This document shows positions 1 to 8,278 of a DNA stretch of 64,000 bases, in pieces. Origin of the DNA: DAOUAE01 sp034433795 (lineage in GTDB: Bacteria; Chloroflexota; UBA6077; FW602-bin22; DAOUAE01); the NCBI GenBank assembly GCA_034433795.1, contig DAOUAE010000034.1, forward strand, positions 1-64,000, in the 5' to 3' direction. Positions within the stretch are counted from its first letter, which is position 1. The number at the start of each line of letters is the position of its first letter. The translations under genes were made by a program, and so were the position numbers. The notes beneath the pieces are model-generated. The model did not search any database and was not told the origin of the DNA. It was given only the letters and a program-made list of their open reading frames with translations.

Positions 1-497
1 CCTCGGGCAACGACGCCGCCCTGGCCATCGCCACCGGTCTGGCCGGGAGCGAGGAGCGGTTTGTGGCCTTGATGAACGCCCGGGTCCAGGCCCTGGGGCT
101 TAAGAACACCCATTTTCAGAACCCGCACGGCCTGGACGCCCCCGGCCATTATTCCAGCGCCTACGATATGGTGCAGCTGGCCCGCGTCGGTATGCGCGAC
201 CCGCGCTTCTACCGGCTGGCGGCGACCAAGGTCTGGTCCGTCCAGGGCCCGCGCTCCTATCAGGTGTACAACCTCAACCGCCTCCTCTGGCTCTACCCCG
301 GGGCCGATGGCGTCAAGATCGGCTACACGGAGAAGGCGGGCCGGACGATTGTCGCCTCGGCGGTTCGCCACGGCCACCGCGTCTACGTCGGGCTGATGGG
401 CAGCCAGGACCTCTGGACCGACAGCATCCGTCTCTTCGACTGGGTCTTCCAGAATTTCGCCTGGCCCGATCCCCGGGCCGAGGAACGGTTGCGCTGA
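1..497 (+). CDS. D-alanyl-D-alanine carboxypeptidase (5' truncated by window edge)
   Basis: Serine DD-peptidase of the DacA/DacF (penicillin-binding protein 5) type, expected to trim the terminal D-alanine of peptidoglycan stem peptides outside the membrane. The frame is open from base 3 and begins with SGNDAA, which fits the SxN active-site motif; the SxxK serine motif and any signal peptide lie upstream of the window. The third motif, normally KTG, reads KIG within DGVKIGYTEKAG, so isoleucine replaces threonine. NPHGLDAPGHYSSAYD and the final catalytic-domain strands match the family. Only about 57 residues follow KIG and no separate C-terminal domain is present. The family is clear; the exact substrate is not visible. 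Confidence 0.87.
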   Translation, partial: SGNDAALAIATGLAGSEERFVALMNARVQALGLKNTHFQNPHGLDAPGHYSSAYDMVQLARVGMRDPRFYRLAATKVWSVQGPRSYQVYNLNRLLWLYPGADGVKIGYTEKAGRTIVASAVRHGHRVYVGLMGSQDLWTDSIRLFDWVFQNFAWPDPRAEERLR

Positions 498-634
498 CTC
501 TCGGCGTCTTCCGCCCGACTGGCGGCTCTGGGAGGCCGGCGGTGATCCGGTGTCGCGGGGGACGGACGCTCGGTGGGTGTCGCCGGGATCTGGGCGGCGG
601 CTCGGAGGCCAGCTGGCCTGGGGCGACGGCCCTG

Positions 635-643
635 TGGTATAGT
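635..643 (+). promoter_or_regulatory. Extended -10 promoter of the PAP2 gene
   Basis: TG-g-TATAGT is an extended -10 element 24 bases before the GTG start at 668. No good -35 lies at 17 bp. A start near 650 would give a leader of about 18 bases. Confidence 0.4.
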
Positions 644-667
644 GGGCCCACGCCGGTGGGCTGACCT

Positions 668-1591
668 GTGATCGTCGACGAGTACGCACTGCTTCTGGCA
701 ATCCAGAGCCTCCGCCAGCCCTGGCTTGACCTGGCCGTCCGGGCCCTGACCGCACTGGGCGGGACGGAGTTCACCCTGCTCGTTCTGCTGGGTCTTTACT
801 GGCTCTGGCCGCCAGGCCTGGGGCTGCGGCTGATTCTGCTGACCTTGGTCTCGGCCTACCTCAACGCCACCGTCAAGTGGTGGCTGGCCTGGCCCCGGCC
901 TGCCGGACCCGACCTCTGGGTCGCCGAGCCGCTCACCAGCCCGGGCTTTCCCAGCGGCCACGCCCAGAACGCCACCGTGCTCTATGGCTACCTGGCCTGG
1001 GTCCTCCGACGACGCTGGGCCACTGTCCTGGCCCTGGGTCTCATTCTGACCGTCGGGCTGTCGCGCCTCTATCTGGGAGTCCACTATCCGCATGATGTGC
1101 TCGGCGGGATCGCGCTTGGGGCGCTGGTTCTGCTGGTGGGGATCCCGCTCCTGCACGGGTCCTGGGGCGAGCGTCTGGTGCGGGGGCATCCGCTCCTGCT
1201 GGCGGTGGGTCTGGCGGGAGTCCTGCTGGGGCTGCTCGGGGGTGATGGCGAGCGCAGCCGCTACGCCGGGGCCCTGGCTGGCCTGACGCTCGGGCACCTC
1301 TGGCGGGCTCGCCGGGACCTCCCCTGGCTGCTGGCCCTGCGGCCCTGGCGGCCGGTCGGACTGCTCCTCAGCCTGCTGGTCGGTCTCGGGCTGGCCCTGG
1401 CGCTGCACCTGGTCGGACTGGCCATCGGCAGCGGGCCGGTGGTTGTCTTTGGGCGCTACGCTCTTCTCGGGCTGGTGGCCACCGGGCTCGTGCCCTGGCT
1501 CTTCAGCCGCTGGGCGGGCTCGGCGTCGGCAGTCCGCCCGCCAGCTGGGCGTAGCACCACTCCAGGGCCGTCTGGACCGAGAGGGCCTTGA
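668..1591 (+). CDS. PAP2-family membrane phosphatase
   Basis: Integral-membrane acid phosphatase of the PAP2 / lipid phosphate phosphatase superfamily, a family that dephosphorylates undecaprenyl diphosphate or phosphatidic acid. All three signature motifs are present in order: KWWLAWPRP (Kx6RP), PSGHA, and SRLYLGVHYPHD (SRx5Hx3D, with the catalytic histidine). Several hydrophobic segments surround the motifs, and about 140 further mainly hydrophobic residues follow, longer than a minimal PAP2 protein. It starts at GTG 668 after an extended -10 box. Its last 89 bases overlap the convergent pncC-like gene, so its C-terminal tail may be poorly constrained. Confidence 0.9.
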   Translation: MIVDEYALLLAIQSLRQPWLDLAVRALTALGGTEFTLLVLLGLYWLWPPGLGLRLILLTLVSAYLNATVKWWLAWPRPAGPDLWVAEPLTSPGFPSGHAQNATVLYGYLAWVLRRRWATVLALGLILTVGLSRLYLGVHYPHDVLGGIALGALVLLVGIPLLHGSWGERLVRGHPLLLAVGLAGVLLGLLGGDGERSRYAGALAGLTLGHLWRARRDLPWLLALRPWRPVGLLLSLLVGLGLALALHLVGLAIGSGPVVVFGRYALLGLVATGLVPWLFSRWAGSASAVRPPAGRSTTPGPSGPRGP

Positions 1592-2018
1592 CCGTCTGGC
1601 GGTCGCCGCTGAAGCGCCGCTCGATGACCAGTGTGGTCTGGGCGGTGGCCAGGGCGATGTAGGTGAGGCCGGGGGGCTTGGGCGAGCGGCGACCGGTGGC
1701 CGGGCCGAGCAGGCCGGTGATGGCCAGGCCGACGGTGGCTCCGAAGCGCTCGCGCACCCCCCGGGCCAGGGCCACCGCCACCTCCGGGCTCACCGCCCCA
1801 ACCCGGGCCAGGAGATCGGCCGGGACGCCCAGGAGGGCTATCTTACTGGCGTTGCTGTAGGGGATGATCCCGCCCAGAAAATAGGTGGAGGCGCCGGGCC
1901 GGTCGGTCAGCCGGTGGCCGAGGAGCCCGCCGGTCGAAGCCTCGGCCACCGCCAGTGTCCAGCCGTGGGCGGTGAAGAGATCGGCCAGCGCTCCCTCGAT
2001 TCCGGTCTCCGTTTCCAC
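1503..2018 (-). CDS. pncC: CinA C-terminal-domain protein, nicotinamide-nucleotide amidohydrolase type
   Basis: Stand-alone CinA C-terminal domain of 171 residues. The family (PncC) deamidates nicotinamide mononucleotide to nicotinic acid mononucleotide in pyridine nucleotide salvage. Seen here are EASTGGLLGHRLTDRPGAS near the N-terminus, then GGIIPYSNASK, VSPEVAVALARG and the glycine-rich GLAITGLLGPATG, all in family order. It lacks the N-terminal MoCF-like domain of full-length CinA. The GTG start lies two bases after the stop of the hydroxyacid dehydrogenase, so the two are very likely co-transcribed. The 3' end overlaps the convergent PAP2 gene. Confidence 0.88.
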   Translation of the reverse strand: METETGIEGALADLFTAHGWTLAVAEASTGGLLGHRLTDRPGASTYFLGGIIPYSNASKIALLGVPADLLARVGAVSPEVAVALARGVRERFGATVGLAITGLLGPATGRRSPKPPGLTYIALATAQTTLVIERRFSGDRQTVKALSVQTALEWCYAQLAGGLPTPSPPSG

Positions 2019-2020
2019 GC

Positions 2021-3028
2021 TCAGACCGCCAGGTGCACCCGCTCCAGGACCGCCGGGTTGACCACCGCCTTCGGCCGGCGACCGGCCAGAACGGCCGCCA
2101 CCTCCTGTCCGACCCGTCGCCAGCGCTCGACGTTGGCCCAGTCGGAGACGCTGGCGCTGTGGGGGGTGCAGACCACGTTGGGCATGTGCAGAAGGGGATT
2201 ATCAGGATCGGGCGGCTCTTTCTCGAAGACGTCCAGTCCGGCCCCGGCCAGCCAGCCCTCCCGCAGAGCCCGGATGAGGGCTGCCTCGTCCACCACCGCC
2301 CCCCGGCTGGTGTTGATGAAGTAGGCGGTGGGCTTCATCCGGCGGAACTGGGCCTCGCCGATCAGGTGATAGGTCTGCCGGGTCAGCGGCACGTGACAGG
2401 AGACAAAGTCCGAAAGGGCGAAGAGGTCGTCGAGCGCGACGGGCGCTACCCCGTAGGCGGCCATCACCTCGGCCGGGACATACGGGTCGTAGGCCAGAAT
2501 ACGCATGCCGAAGGCATGGGCCCGTCGGGCCACCGCCCGGGCGATGTTGCCGAAGGCCACCAGGCCAAGGGTGTCGCCGGTCACGCGGGGCATCGGGCGC
2601 ATAACGCTCCGGGCCTCCCGCCAGCGGTTCTCGACGACGCACTGGTGGAGCGGCACCAGTTTCTTGGCGCAGGCCAGGATAAGCAGCCAGGCGTGGTTGG
2701 CCACCTCTTCGACGAAAACGTCGGGGACGTTGGTCACCACGATTCCCCGTTCGGTGGCGGCGTCGACATCGATGTAGTCCACCCCGATCCCACCGGCCGC
2801 GATGACCCGGCAGCGCTCGAGGGCCTCGATCATGGGGGCGGTCAGACGCAGCCCACGGACGATGACCGCGTCGGCGGTCCGGGCGGCCGCGATGAAGGTG
2901 GCCTCGTCCGGGCAGTGAACCGCCTCGACCTCACAATCGGCCAGGGCCTCGCGCTCCGGGCCGATCTGCAGACCGGGGAAGGCGCTGACCACAACCACAC
3001 GGGGCTTCCGCCCCTCCTGCGCACTCAC
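2021..3028 (-). CDS. D-isomer-specific 2-hydroxyacid dehydrogenase (C-terminal-binding-protein-like)
   Basis: NAD-dependent dehydrogenase of the D-2-hydroxyacid family (SerA/CtBP type), interconverting a 2-hydroxyacid and a 2-oxoacid. The nucleotide-binding loop reads LGLVAFGNIARAVARRA, and the catalytic triad is visible as Arg in NTSRGAVVDE, Glu in FEKEPPDPDNP and His in CTPHSAS. The start is taken at GTG 3028, because GGAGG sits 8 bases upstream. A start at GTG 3043 has no Shine-Dalgarno and would fall almost on the predicted transcription start. It is the first gene of an operon with pncC. Substrate unknown; it differs from the dehydrogenases at 21153 and 40188. Confidence 0.88.
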   Translation of the reverse strand: MSAQEGRKPRVVVVSAFPGLQIGPEREALADCEVEAVHCPDEATFIAAARTADAVIVRGLRLTAPMIEALERCRVIAAGGIGVDYIDVDAATERGIVVTNVPDVFVEEVANHAWLLILACAKKLVPLHQCVVENRWREARSVMRPMPRVTGDTLGLVAFGNIARAVARRAHAFGMRILAYDPYVPAEVMAAYGVAPVALDDLFALSDFVSCHVPLTRQTYHLIGEAQFRRMKPTAYFINTSRGAVVDEAALIRALREGWLAGAGLDVFEKEPPDPDNPLLHMPNVVCTPHSASVSDWANVERWRRVGQEVAAVLAGRRPKAVVNPAVLERVHLAV

Positions 3029-3063
3029 GCTCTCTCCCTCCACAGTGGCGAATCCGCGGGCCG

Positions 3064-3092
3064 ATCCTAGTCAGAACCATCCGGCCTGTCAA
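3064..3092 (-). promoter_or_regulatory. Promoter of the hydroxyacid dehydrogenase-pncC operon
   Basis: On the minus strand TTGACA (3092-3087), a 17-bp spacer, then TAGGAT (3069-3064). Transcription would begin near 3057, about 29 bases before the chosen GTG. Confidence 0.65.
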
Positions 3093-3240
3093 GCGGTGCG
3101 TCCGCCCTGGAGAGGCGGGGAGGGGGCGACTGCCCACCGGGGGTGGCGGCGGCCGCGATTTGGGGCCGCGTGGCTCGACGGCCGTGGTCGCCTTCGGGGA
3201 GCCAGGCCGGCTCAGGCCAGCAGCGGCCTGTTGGGTGGGC

Positions 3241-3657
3241 TCAGTCGTCGATCGGGGGCGCCGCCGCGTATTCCTCATCGGTAACGTGGGGGCCCCAGAT
3301 CGCGCTGCGGCCCTGGTCGTCGACCTCGAGCATCGCCAGGTGCGTCATGAAGCGGTTCGGCGCGGCCCCGTGCCAGTGCTCCTCCCCCGGCTCGAAGAAC
3401 ACCCGGTCGCCGGGGCGGACCACCTCGATGGGCCCGCCGCGCCGCTGCACCAGGCCGATGCCCTCCAGGATATAGATGGTCTGGCCGTGGGGATGGGTGT
3501 GCCAGGCGGTGCGGGCGCCTGGCGTGAAGTGGACGAGGCTGGCGCTCAGCCGCGAGCCATTCCCCGGCACGGCCACCGGGTCGAGGTAGACCGTGCCGGT
3601 GAACCACTCGCTCGGCCCCTGTCTGGTCTCGACGCGGCTATTCCGGGTGATCTGCAT
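3241..3657 (-). CDS. Cupin-domain protein
   Basis: Single-domain cupin of 138 residues. The first cupin motif with metal ligands is visible as WHTHPHGQTIYILEG, and the second as PGDRVFFEPGEEHWHGAAP. N- and C-terminal parts (MQITRNSRVET; AIWGPHVTDEEY) match the widespread cupin group annotated as carboxymuconolactone-associated or mandelonitrile-lyase-like. The ATG at 3657 is chosen over GTG 3666 because GGAG lies 8 bases upstream. It is a single-gene unit with its own strong promoter. Metal binding is likely, but the reaction cannot be told from sequence. Confidence 0.85.
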   Translation of the reverse strand: MQITRNSRVETRQGPSEWFTGTVYLDPVAVPGNGSRLSASLVHFTPGARTAWHTHPHGQTIYILEGIGLVQRRGGPIEVVRPGDRVFFEPGEEHWHGAAPNRFMTHLAMLEVDDQGRSAIWGPHVTDEEYAAAPPIDD

Positions 3658-3726
3658 GGGTCTCACTCCGGTGTGGTCCCGGTCGGTGGACTCCTTTCCC
3701 GACCGTCTGACGCCTCCTGCGCGGCG

Positions 3727-3755
3727 AGTATACCGAGAGGCCCCGGCGTCGTCAA
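3727..3755 (-). promoter_or_regulatory. Promoter of the cupin gene
   Basis: On the minus strand TTGACG (3755-3750), a 17-bp spacer, then TATACT (3732-3727): 5/6 matches at both hexamers. It gives a leader of about 60 bases. Confidence 0.72.
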
Positions 3756-3874
3756 TCGCCGACAGGGCGGGCGATCCTCTCGTCGTTCTGCCGCTCGGAT
3801 TGTCGGGTGGGCACGGGCCGCGTCCCGCCTCTCTCCGGCTCGGGGGGACGTTTCCCCGGGGCGGCGGACTCTGG

Positions 3875-3903
3875 TGGCCACTTAACCAAGGGCCTGTTAT
3901 AAT
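3875..3903 (+). promoter_or_regulatory. Promoter of the ndh-korAB operon
   Basis: TGGCCA, a 17-bp spacer, then a perfect TATAAT (3898-3903), about 62 bases before the GTG start at 3966. It is the only good promoter before ndh, korA and korB. Confidence 0.65.
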
Positions 3904-3965
3904 AAGGGGCGGACAGGCAGTGAGGCGGGTGGCCGGAGTCGGCCACGGCCAGCGAGGGCACCACG

Positions 3966-5219
3966 GTGGTCAGGGGCAGACGCCCCCGCGTTGTCATCCT
4001 GGGGGCCGGCTACGGAGGGCTGCGGGTGGCCCTCCGGCTGAGCGGTCGGTGGGGAGGACGGTTCGAGGTCCTGCTGATCGACCGGTGCGATTATCACCAG
4101 CTGGTCACCCGTTTGCCGGAGGTCGCCGCGGGCGGGATCAGCCCACTCGAGGCGGCGGTCCCGCTGGCCGTCCCGCTGGCCGGTCGCCCGGTTCGGTTCC
4201 TGCAGACCACCGTCCGGGCTCTGGACCTGGGGCGTCCGGCGGTTCTGACCGATGTCGGCTGGCTGGAGGGGGACTGGCTGGTGGTGGCCCTGGGCAGTGA
4301 GCCGGCCTGGCCGGCCATCTCCGGGCTGGCCCAGGTGGCCTTTCCGTTCCGGACGCTGAGCGACGCGGTGGCCCTGGGCGAGCGTCTGGCCCGGGGGCCG
4401 GCCCCGACTGTCGGGGGCGACCGGGTGGTGGTGGTCGGTGGGGGGTTCACCGGTGTCGAACTGGCGGCGGCCGTGGCCGAGGGCTACGCCGGGCGCTGGC
4501 GGGTGACCCTGGTCGAGATGGCGCCCCGTCTGCTTCGCGGCTACCCGGACGGGGTCGCGCGGCGGGCCACCCACATTCTGGAGCGACTCGGCGTCGAGGT
4601 TCTGACCGGCGCGCAGGTGGTGGCCGCCGACGCCCGGGGGGTGGATCTGGCCGATGGTCGACGCCTGCCGGCTGGGGTGGTGGTCTGGGCCGGGGGGATC
4701 ACCGCGCCGGCGGTGGTCCGGCAGGCCGGGCCGCCGTTGGGACCGGACGGGCGGGTCGAGGTGGCGGCCGATCTGGCCCTGCCGGACCAGCCGGCGGTCT
4801 TTGTGATCGGCGACTGCGCGCGCGTGCGCGACCCGGTGACCGGCCGGGTTGTCGCGCCCTCGGCGCAGGTGGCCGTCCAGGCGGCGGAGGCGGTGGTGGC
4901 GAACATCGCCGCCGATTGGAGCGGTGGTCGGCGCCGGTCGTTCCGGCCGCGCCTGATCGGCGAGGTGCTGGCGCTGGGGGCGCACGCCGGGCTGGCGCTG
5001 GTCGACGGCTGCCTGATCGCCGGCCGGGCCGCTCTTGCGCTGAAGACGGCGGCTCTGGCAGAATATCTGCGCACGGTCGGCGGGCTTCGCCTGGTCGCCG
5101 GGCAATGGGGCCTGGCGGTGGTCCGGCGGCTCTGGTCGGGCTGGGCCGGGCCGTGGCCGACCACCCAGGTGGTAGCCAGGAGAGCGGCCAGTGCCGTGGC
5201 CACAGACAGGGGGAAGTAG
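3966..5219 (+). CDS. ndh: NAD(P)/FAD-dependent oxidoreductase, type II NADH dehydrogenase-like
   Basis: Membrane-associated flavoprotein of the NDH-2 family, which passes electrons from NADH to quinone without pumping protons. The FAD-binding Rossmann motif is ILGAGYGGLRVA near residue 12, the NAD-binding motif is VVVGGGFTGVELA near residue 160, and the second FAD site is VFVIGDCARV near residue 280. At 417 residues it has the usual family length, and the C-terminal region can form the membrane-anchoring helices. GTG start. Its stop is one base before korA, so it is translationally linked to the 2-oxoacid oxidoreductase. A ferredoxin- or sulfide-linked role cannot be excluded. Confidence 0.82.
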   Translation: MVRGRRPRVVILGAGYGGLRVALRLSGRWGGRFEVLLIDRCDYHQLVTRLPEVAAGGISPLEAAVPLAVPLAGRPVRFLQTTVRALDLGRPAVLTDVGWLEGDWLVVALGSEPAWPAISGLAQVAFPFRTLSDAVALGERLARGPAPTVGGDRVVVVGGGFTGVELAAAVAEGYAGRWRVTLVEMAPRLLRGYPDGVARRATHILERLGVEVLTGAQVVAADARGVDLADGRRLPAGVVVWAGGITAPAVVRQAGPPLGPDGRVEVAADLALPDQPAVFVIGDCARVRDPVTGRVVAPSAQVAVQAAEAVVANIAADWSGGRRRSFRPRLIGEVLALGAHAGLALVDGCLIAGRAALALKTAALAEYLRTVGGLRLVAGQWGLAVVRRLWSGWAGPWPTTQVVARRAASAVATDRGK

Positions 5220-5220
5220 G

Positions 5221-6957
5221 ATGGCCGTTGTCCGCGATCTTGTGATCCGTATCGCCGGCGAGGCCGGCGAGGGCGTGCTCAGCACCGGGCAGCTGGTGAC
5301 CCAGGCGGCGGCGCGGGGAGGGTTCCACGTGCTGACCTTCTACAGTCCGCCCGCCGAGATCAAAGGGGGGCACGCTCTTTTCCAGATCCGGCTGAGCGGT
5401 CAGCGTGTCTACTCGCAGGGCGATGCCCTGGATATCCTGCTGGCTTTCAACCAGGAGGCCTACGACCGCAATATCGCCGAGCTGCGTCCGGGGGGGCTGC
5501 TGATCTTCGACCCCGCCGAGTGCACCCCGTCCGAGAACGGCGACCGGATTCAGGTCTCGGTGCCGCTGACCGATATCGCCAAGAACCAGTTGCGCTTTGA
5601 GCTGGGCAAGAACGTGGTGGCCGTCGGGGTGGTGGCCGCCCTCTTCGGCCTGCCGACCGAGCACCTGACCCGCCTGCTCCGCGAGAAGTGGGGTCGCAAG
5701 GGAGAAGAGGTTCTGGCCAAGAACTTCCAGGCCCTGGAGGCTGGCCTCCGCTACGTTGAGGAGCACATCCCCGAGCGGGAGAAGTTCCGGCTGGAGGCCG
5801 GGCCGGTGCGCTCGGATATTATCGTCGTCTCCGGAAACCAGGCGCTGGCGCTGGGGGCGCTGGCCGCCGGCTGCCGGTTTTTCGCCGGCTATCCGATCAC
5901 CCCAGCCAGCGACATTATGGAGTTCCTGGCGGAGGAGCTGCCCAAGGTGGGCGGGGTCTGCGTCCAGGCCGAGGATGAGATCGCCTCGATCAATATGGTC
6001 CTGGGGGCGGCCTACGCCGGCAAAAAGGCCATGACGGCCACCTCCGGACCGGGGTTCAGCCTGATGGTCGAGGGGCTGGGCCTGGGGACGATGGCCGAAC
6101 TGCCCTGTGTGGTGGTGGACGCCCAGCGGGCCGGTCCCTCAACAGGGATGCCGACCCGCCACGAGCAGGGCGACCTCTATCTGGCCGCCTTCGGAGGGCA
6201 CGGCGAGGTGCCCCGCCTGGTCCTGGCCCCGACCTCGGTCGAGGATTGCTTCTACCAGGCGGTCAACGCCTTCAACCTGGCCGAAAAATACCAGGTTCCG
6301 GTCATCCTGCTCTCCGATACTGTCCTGGCGGTCCGCACCGAGAGCATCCCGCGGCCGGACCTGAACCGGATCACGGTGATCAACCGCCGGCTCTTCGAGC
6401 CCAACGGCCACGCGGATGGCTACCTTCGCTATGCGCCCACCGACGACGGTGTCTCGCCGATGAGCCTTCCCGGCCAGCCGGGTGGCGAGTATGTGGCCAC
6501 GGGGCTGGAGCACAACGAGACCGGCCGCCCCCGCTACGACCCGGCCACCCACCGCCGGATGACCGAGAAGCGCTTCCGCAAGATCGAGCGGGCGGCGGCG
6601 GACGCCCCTCCCGCCGACCGCTATGGCGACCCGACAGCCGAGATCGGGATCGTCACCTGGGGATCGACGGCGGGGGTGGTGGTCGAGGCCATCGACCGGG
6701 CCCGCGAACGGGGCATCCGGGCGGAGATGGTGGCTCCCAAACTCCTGCGTCCACTGCCAGACCACCAGCTGGCCGACTTTATGCGGTCCAAACGGGTGAT
6801 CCTGGTGCCCGAGGTCAATTACAGCGGTCAGTTCGCCGATCTCCTGACCGCCCGCTACAGACGCGAGGTGATCCCGGTCCGGGTCTACGCCGGCCAGCCG
6901 TTCAAGGTCGCCGAGATCCTGCAAGCACTCGAAGAGGTGGCGCAGCATGTCGGATAG
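5221..6957 (+). CDS. korA: 2-oxoacid:ferredoxin oxidoreductase, fused gamma-alpha subunit
   Basis: Large subunit of a thiamine-diphosphate 2-oxoacid:ferredoxin oxidoreductase (KorA/OforA type), which oxidatively decarboxylates a 2-oxoacid to acyl-CoA. Residues 1-190 are the gamma domain (IAGEAGEGVLSTGQL). From about residue 205 the alpha domain follows, with GYPITPASDIMEFL and QAEDEIASINMVLGA, and then the transketolase-C-like domain. The gamma-alpha fusion and 578-residue length are typical of this two-subunit class. ATG 5221 is chosen because GGGGAAG precedes it; an upstream in-frame start lies inside ndh. It overlaps korB by 11 bases. Substrate (2-oxoglutarate, pyruvate or branched-chain) is not settled. 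Confidence 0.93.
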   Translation: MAVVRDLVIRIAGEAGEGVLSTGQLVTQAAARGGFHVLTFYSPPAEIKGGHALFQIRLSGQRVYSQGDALDILLAFNQEAYDRNIAELRPGGLLIFDPAECTPSENGDRIQVSVPLTDIAKNQLRFELGKNVVAVGVVAALFGLPTEHLTRLLREKWGRKGEEVLAKNFQALEAGLRYVEEHIPEREKFRLEAGPVRSDIIVVSGNQALALGALAAGCRFFAGYPITPASDIMEFLAEELPKVGGVCVQAEDEIASINMVLGAAYAGKKAMTATSGPGFSLMVEGLGLGTMAELPCVVVDAQRAGPSTGMPTRHEQGDLYLAAFGGHGEVPRLVLAPTSVEDCFYQAVNAFNLAEKYQVPVILLSDTVLAVRTESIPRPDLNRITVINRRLFEPNGHADGYLRYAPTDDGVSPMSLPGQPGGEYVATGLEHNETGRPRYDPATHRRMTEKRFRKIERAAADAPPADRYGDPTAEIGIVTWGSTAGVVVEAIDRARERGIRAEMVAPKLLRPLPDHQLADFMRSKRVILVPEVNYSGQFADLLTARYRREVIPVRVYAGQPFKVAEILQALEEVAQHVG

Positions 6958-7813
6958 CACGGTCGTCGTCACGCGCACCATCGACGATTTCAAAAGCGGC
7001 GAGAAACCGACCTGGTGCCCCGGCTGTGGCGACTTCGGGGTCCTGAATGCGGTCTACAACGCCCTGGTGGCCAGAGGTTATGCGCCGGAGAACGTGGTCT
7101 GCGTCTCCGGCATCGGCTGCTCCAGCCGGCTTCCCTACTTTATGTCCACTTACGGATTCCACGGCATCCACGGCCGGGCGCTGCCCATCGCCACCGGGAT
7201 CAAGCTGGCCAACCCGGACCTCGAGGTTCTGGTGGTCGGGGGCGATGGCGACGCCTTCGCCATCGGCGCCGGCCACTTTGTGCACGCGGTGCGGCGCAAC
7301 CTGGATATCTGCTACGTGGTGATGGACAACGCCATCTACGGCCTGACCAAGGGGCAGACCTCGCCGACCAGCGCCCTCGGCTTCACCACCAAGACCACGC
7401 CACGCGGCAATATCGAGCAGCCGATCAACCCGCTGCTCCTGGCCCTGGCCTGCGGCGCCACCTTCGTGGCCCGGGGCTTCTCGGGCAAGCCCAAGGAACT
7501 GGCCGACCTCATCGTCCGCGGCATCGAGCACCGGGGCTTCGCCTTCATCGATGTCTACAGCCCCTGCCCGACCTTTAACAAGGTCAACACCTTCAAGTTC
7601 TACCGTGAGGAGACCGCGCCGATCCCGGCCTCGCACGATGTGACCGACCTGGTCGGGGCGATGAGCCTGGCCGCGCAGGAGGACCCGCTGTACGTTGGCC
7701 TCTTCTATCAGGTCGAGCGGCCGACCTACGAGGAGCACATCCGCGCGCTTCAGACCGGCACCGAGACCGATGCTCCGAGAGTCCTGAACGCGCTGCTGGC
7801 CCGCTTCAGTTAG
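6947..7813 (+). CDS. korB: 2-oxoacid:ferredoxin oxidoreductase, beta subunit
   Basis: Small subunit binding thiamine diphosphate and one [4Fe-4S] cluster, partner of the preceding gamma-alpha subunit. Cluster cysteines are visible at C24 and C27 (TWCPGCGDFG), C58 (GIGCSSR) and near the C-terminus (YSPCPTF), matching the four-cysteine pattern known for archaeal two-subunit enzymes. The TPP/Mg motif is GGDGDAFAIGAGHF, closed by MDNAIYGLTKGQTSPTS. No ferredoxin gene lies nearby, so the acceptor must be encoded elsewhere. The last gene of the ndh-korA-korB operon, it is followed by a perfect terminator hairpin. Confidence 0.94.
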   Translation: MSDSTVVVTRTIDDFKSGEKPTWCPGCGDFGVLNAVYNALVARGYAPENVVCVSGIGCSSRLPYFMSTYGFHGIHGRALPIATGIKLANPDLEVLVVGGDGDAFAIGAGHFVHAVRRNLDICYVVMDNAIYGLTKGQTSPTSALGFTTKTTPRGNIEQPINPLLLALACGATFVARGFSGKPKELADLIVRGIEHRGFAFIDVYSPCPTFNKVNTFKFYREETAPIPASHDVTDLVGAMSLAAQEDPLYVGLFYQVERPTYEEHIRALQTGTETDAPRVLNALLARFS

Positions 7814-7876
7814 GACCGGCCGCGACCGGGTCTTCAGCGTTCCCGCCATCACCGAAACCATCCGGTGCGACACCTG

Positions 7877-7905
7877 GAGAAAGCCCCACCGGGGCTTTCT
7901 CTTTG
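7877..7905 (+). terminator. Intrinsic terminator of the ndh-korAB operon
   Basis: Perfect 11-bp stem GAGAAAGCCCC / GGGGCTTTCTC with loop ACC, followed by TTTG. It lies 64 bases after korB. Confidence 0.8.
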
Positions 7906-8112
7906 TCCGCGCCCCGACCATCCCTCTCGGCCGATCCGTTGCGGGCCGGGCCGGCCCAGTGCCGACTGGGCCTCTCCTGGCCGACCGCATTCCGTCTGCC
8001 TGGCTGGAGACCGTGTCGACGGGAGTCCGACGGGTCTTCTGGACGGGACAACCGCCGGCGGTTCTGGGTTCGGGACCCGGCTGGTCGCCTCCGGCGGAGC
8101 GGGGTCAGGCGA

Positions 8113-8142
8113 TTGACGGGGGGCGGTCTCTCTTTCTAGAAT
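8113..8142 (+). promoter_or_regulatory. Promoter of the response-regulator gene
   Basis: TTGACG, an 18-bp spacer, TAGAAT. Initiation near 8149 excludes a GTG start at 8147 and gives about 130 bases of leader before ATG 8279. Between the korB terminator and this promoter I see no gene. Confidence 0.65.
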
Positions 8143-8278
8143 AGGCGTGCAACCCCCGATGCGCCGAGAAGCGGACATCTCGCGACCGGATGCCGAGAGC
8201 CACTGTTCCCTGGGCCGCAGCGCGGACAGCCAGCCGCTGACCTGTCCCGTCTGCGAGATTCGACACGAGAGGACGCGC

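Noticed and set aside
383..1408. 341-residue minus-strand open frame opposite PAP2
   Set aside because: Composition is Gln/Pro/Gly/Arg-rich with no family features; it is the high-GC shadow of the plus-strand gene.
8147..8278. N-terminal extension of the response regulator, including TCPVC
   Set aside because: The GTG at 8147 lies before the predicted transcription start and lacks a Shine-Dalgarno; the receiver domain is complete from ATG 8279. ATG 8159 remains a weak alternative.
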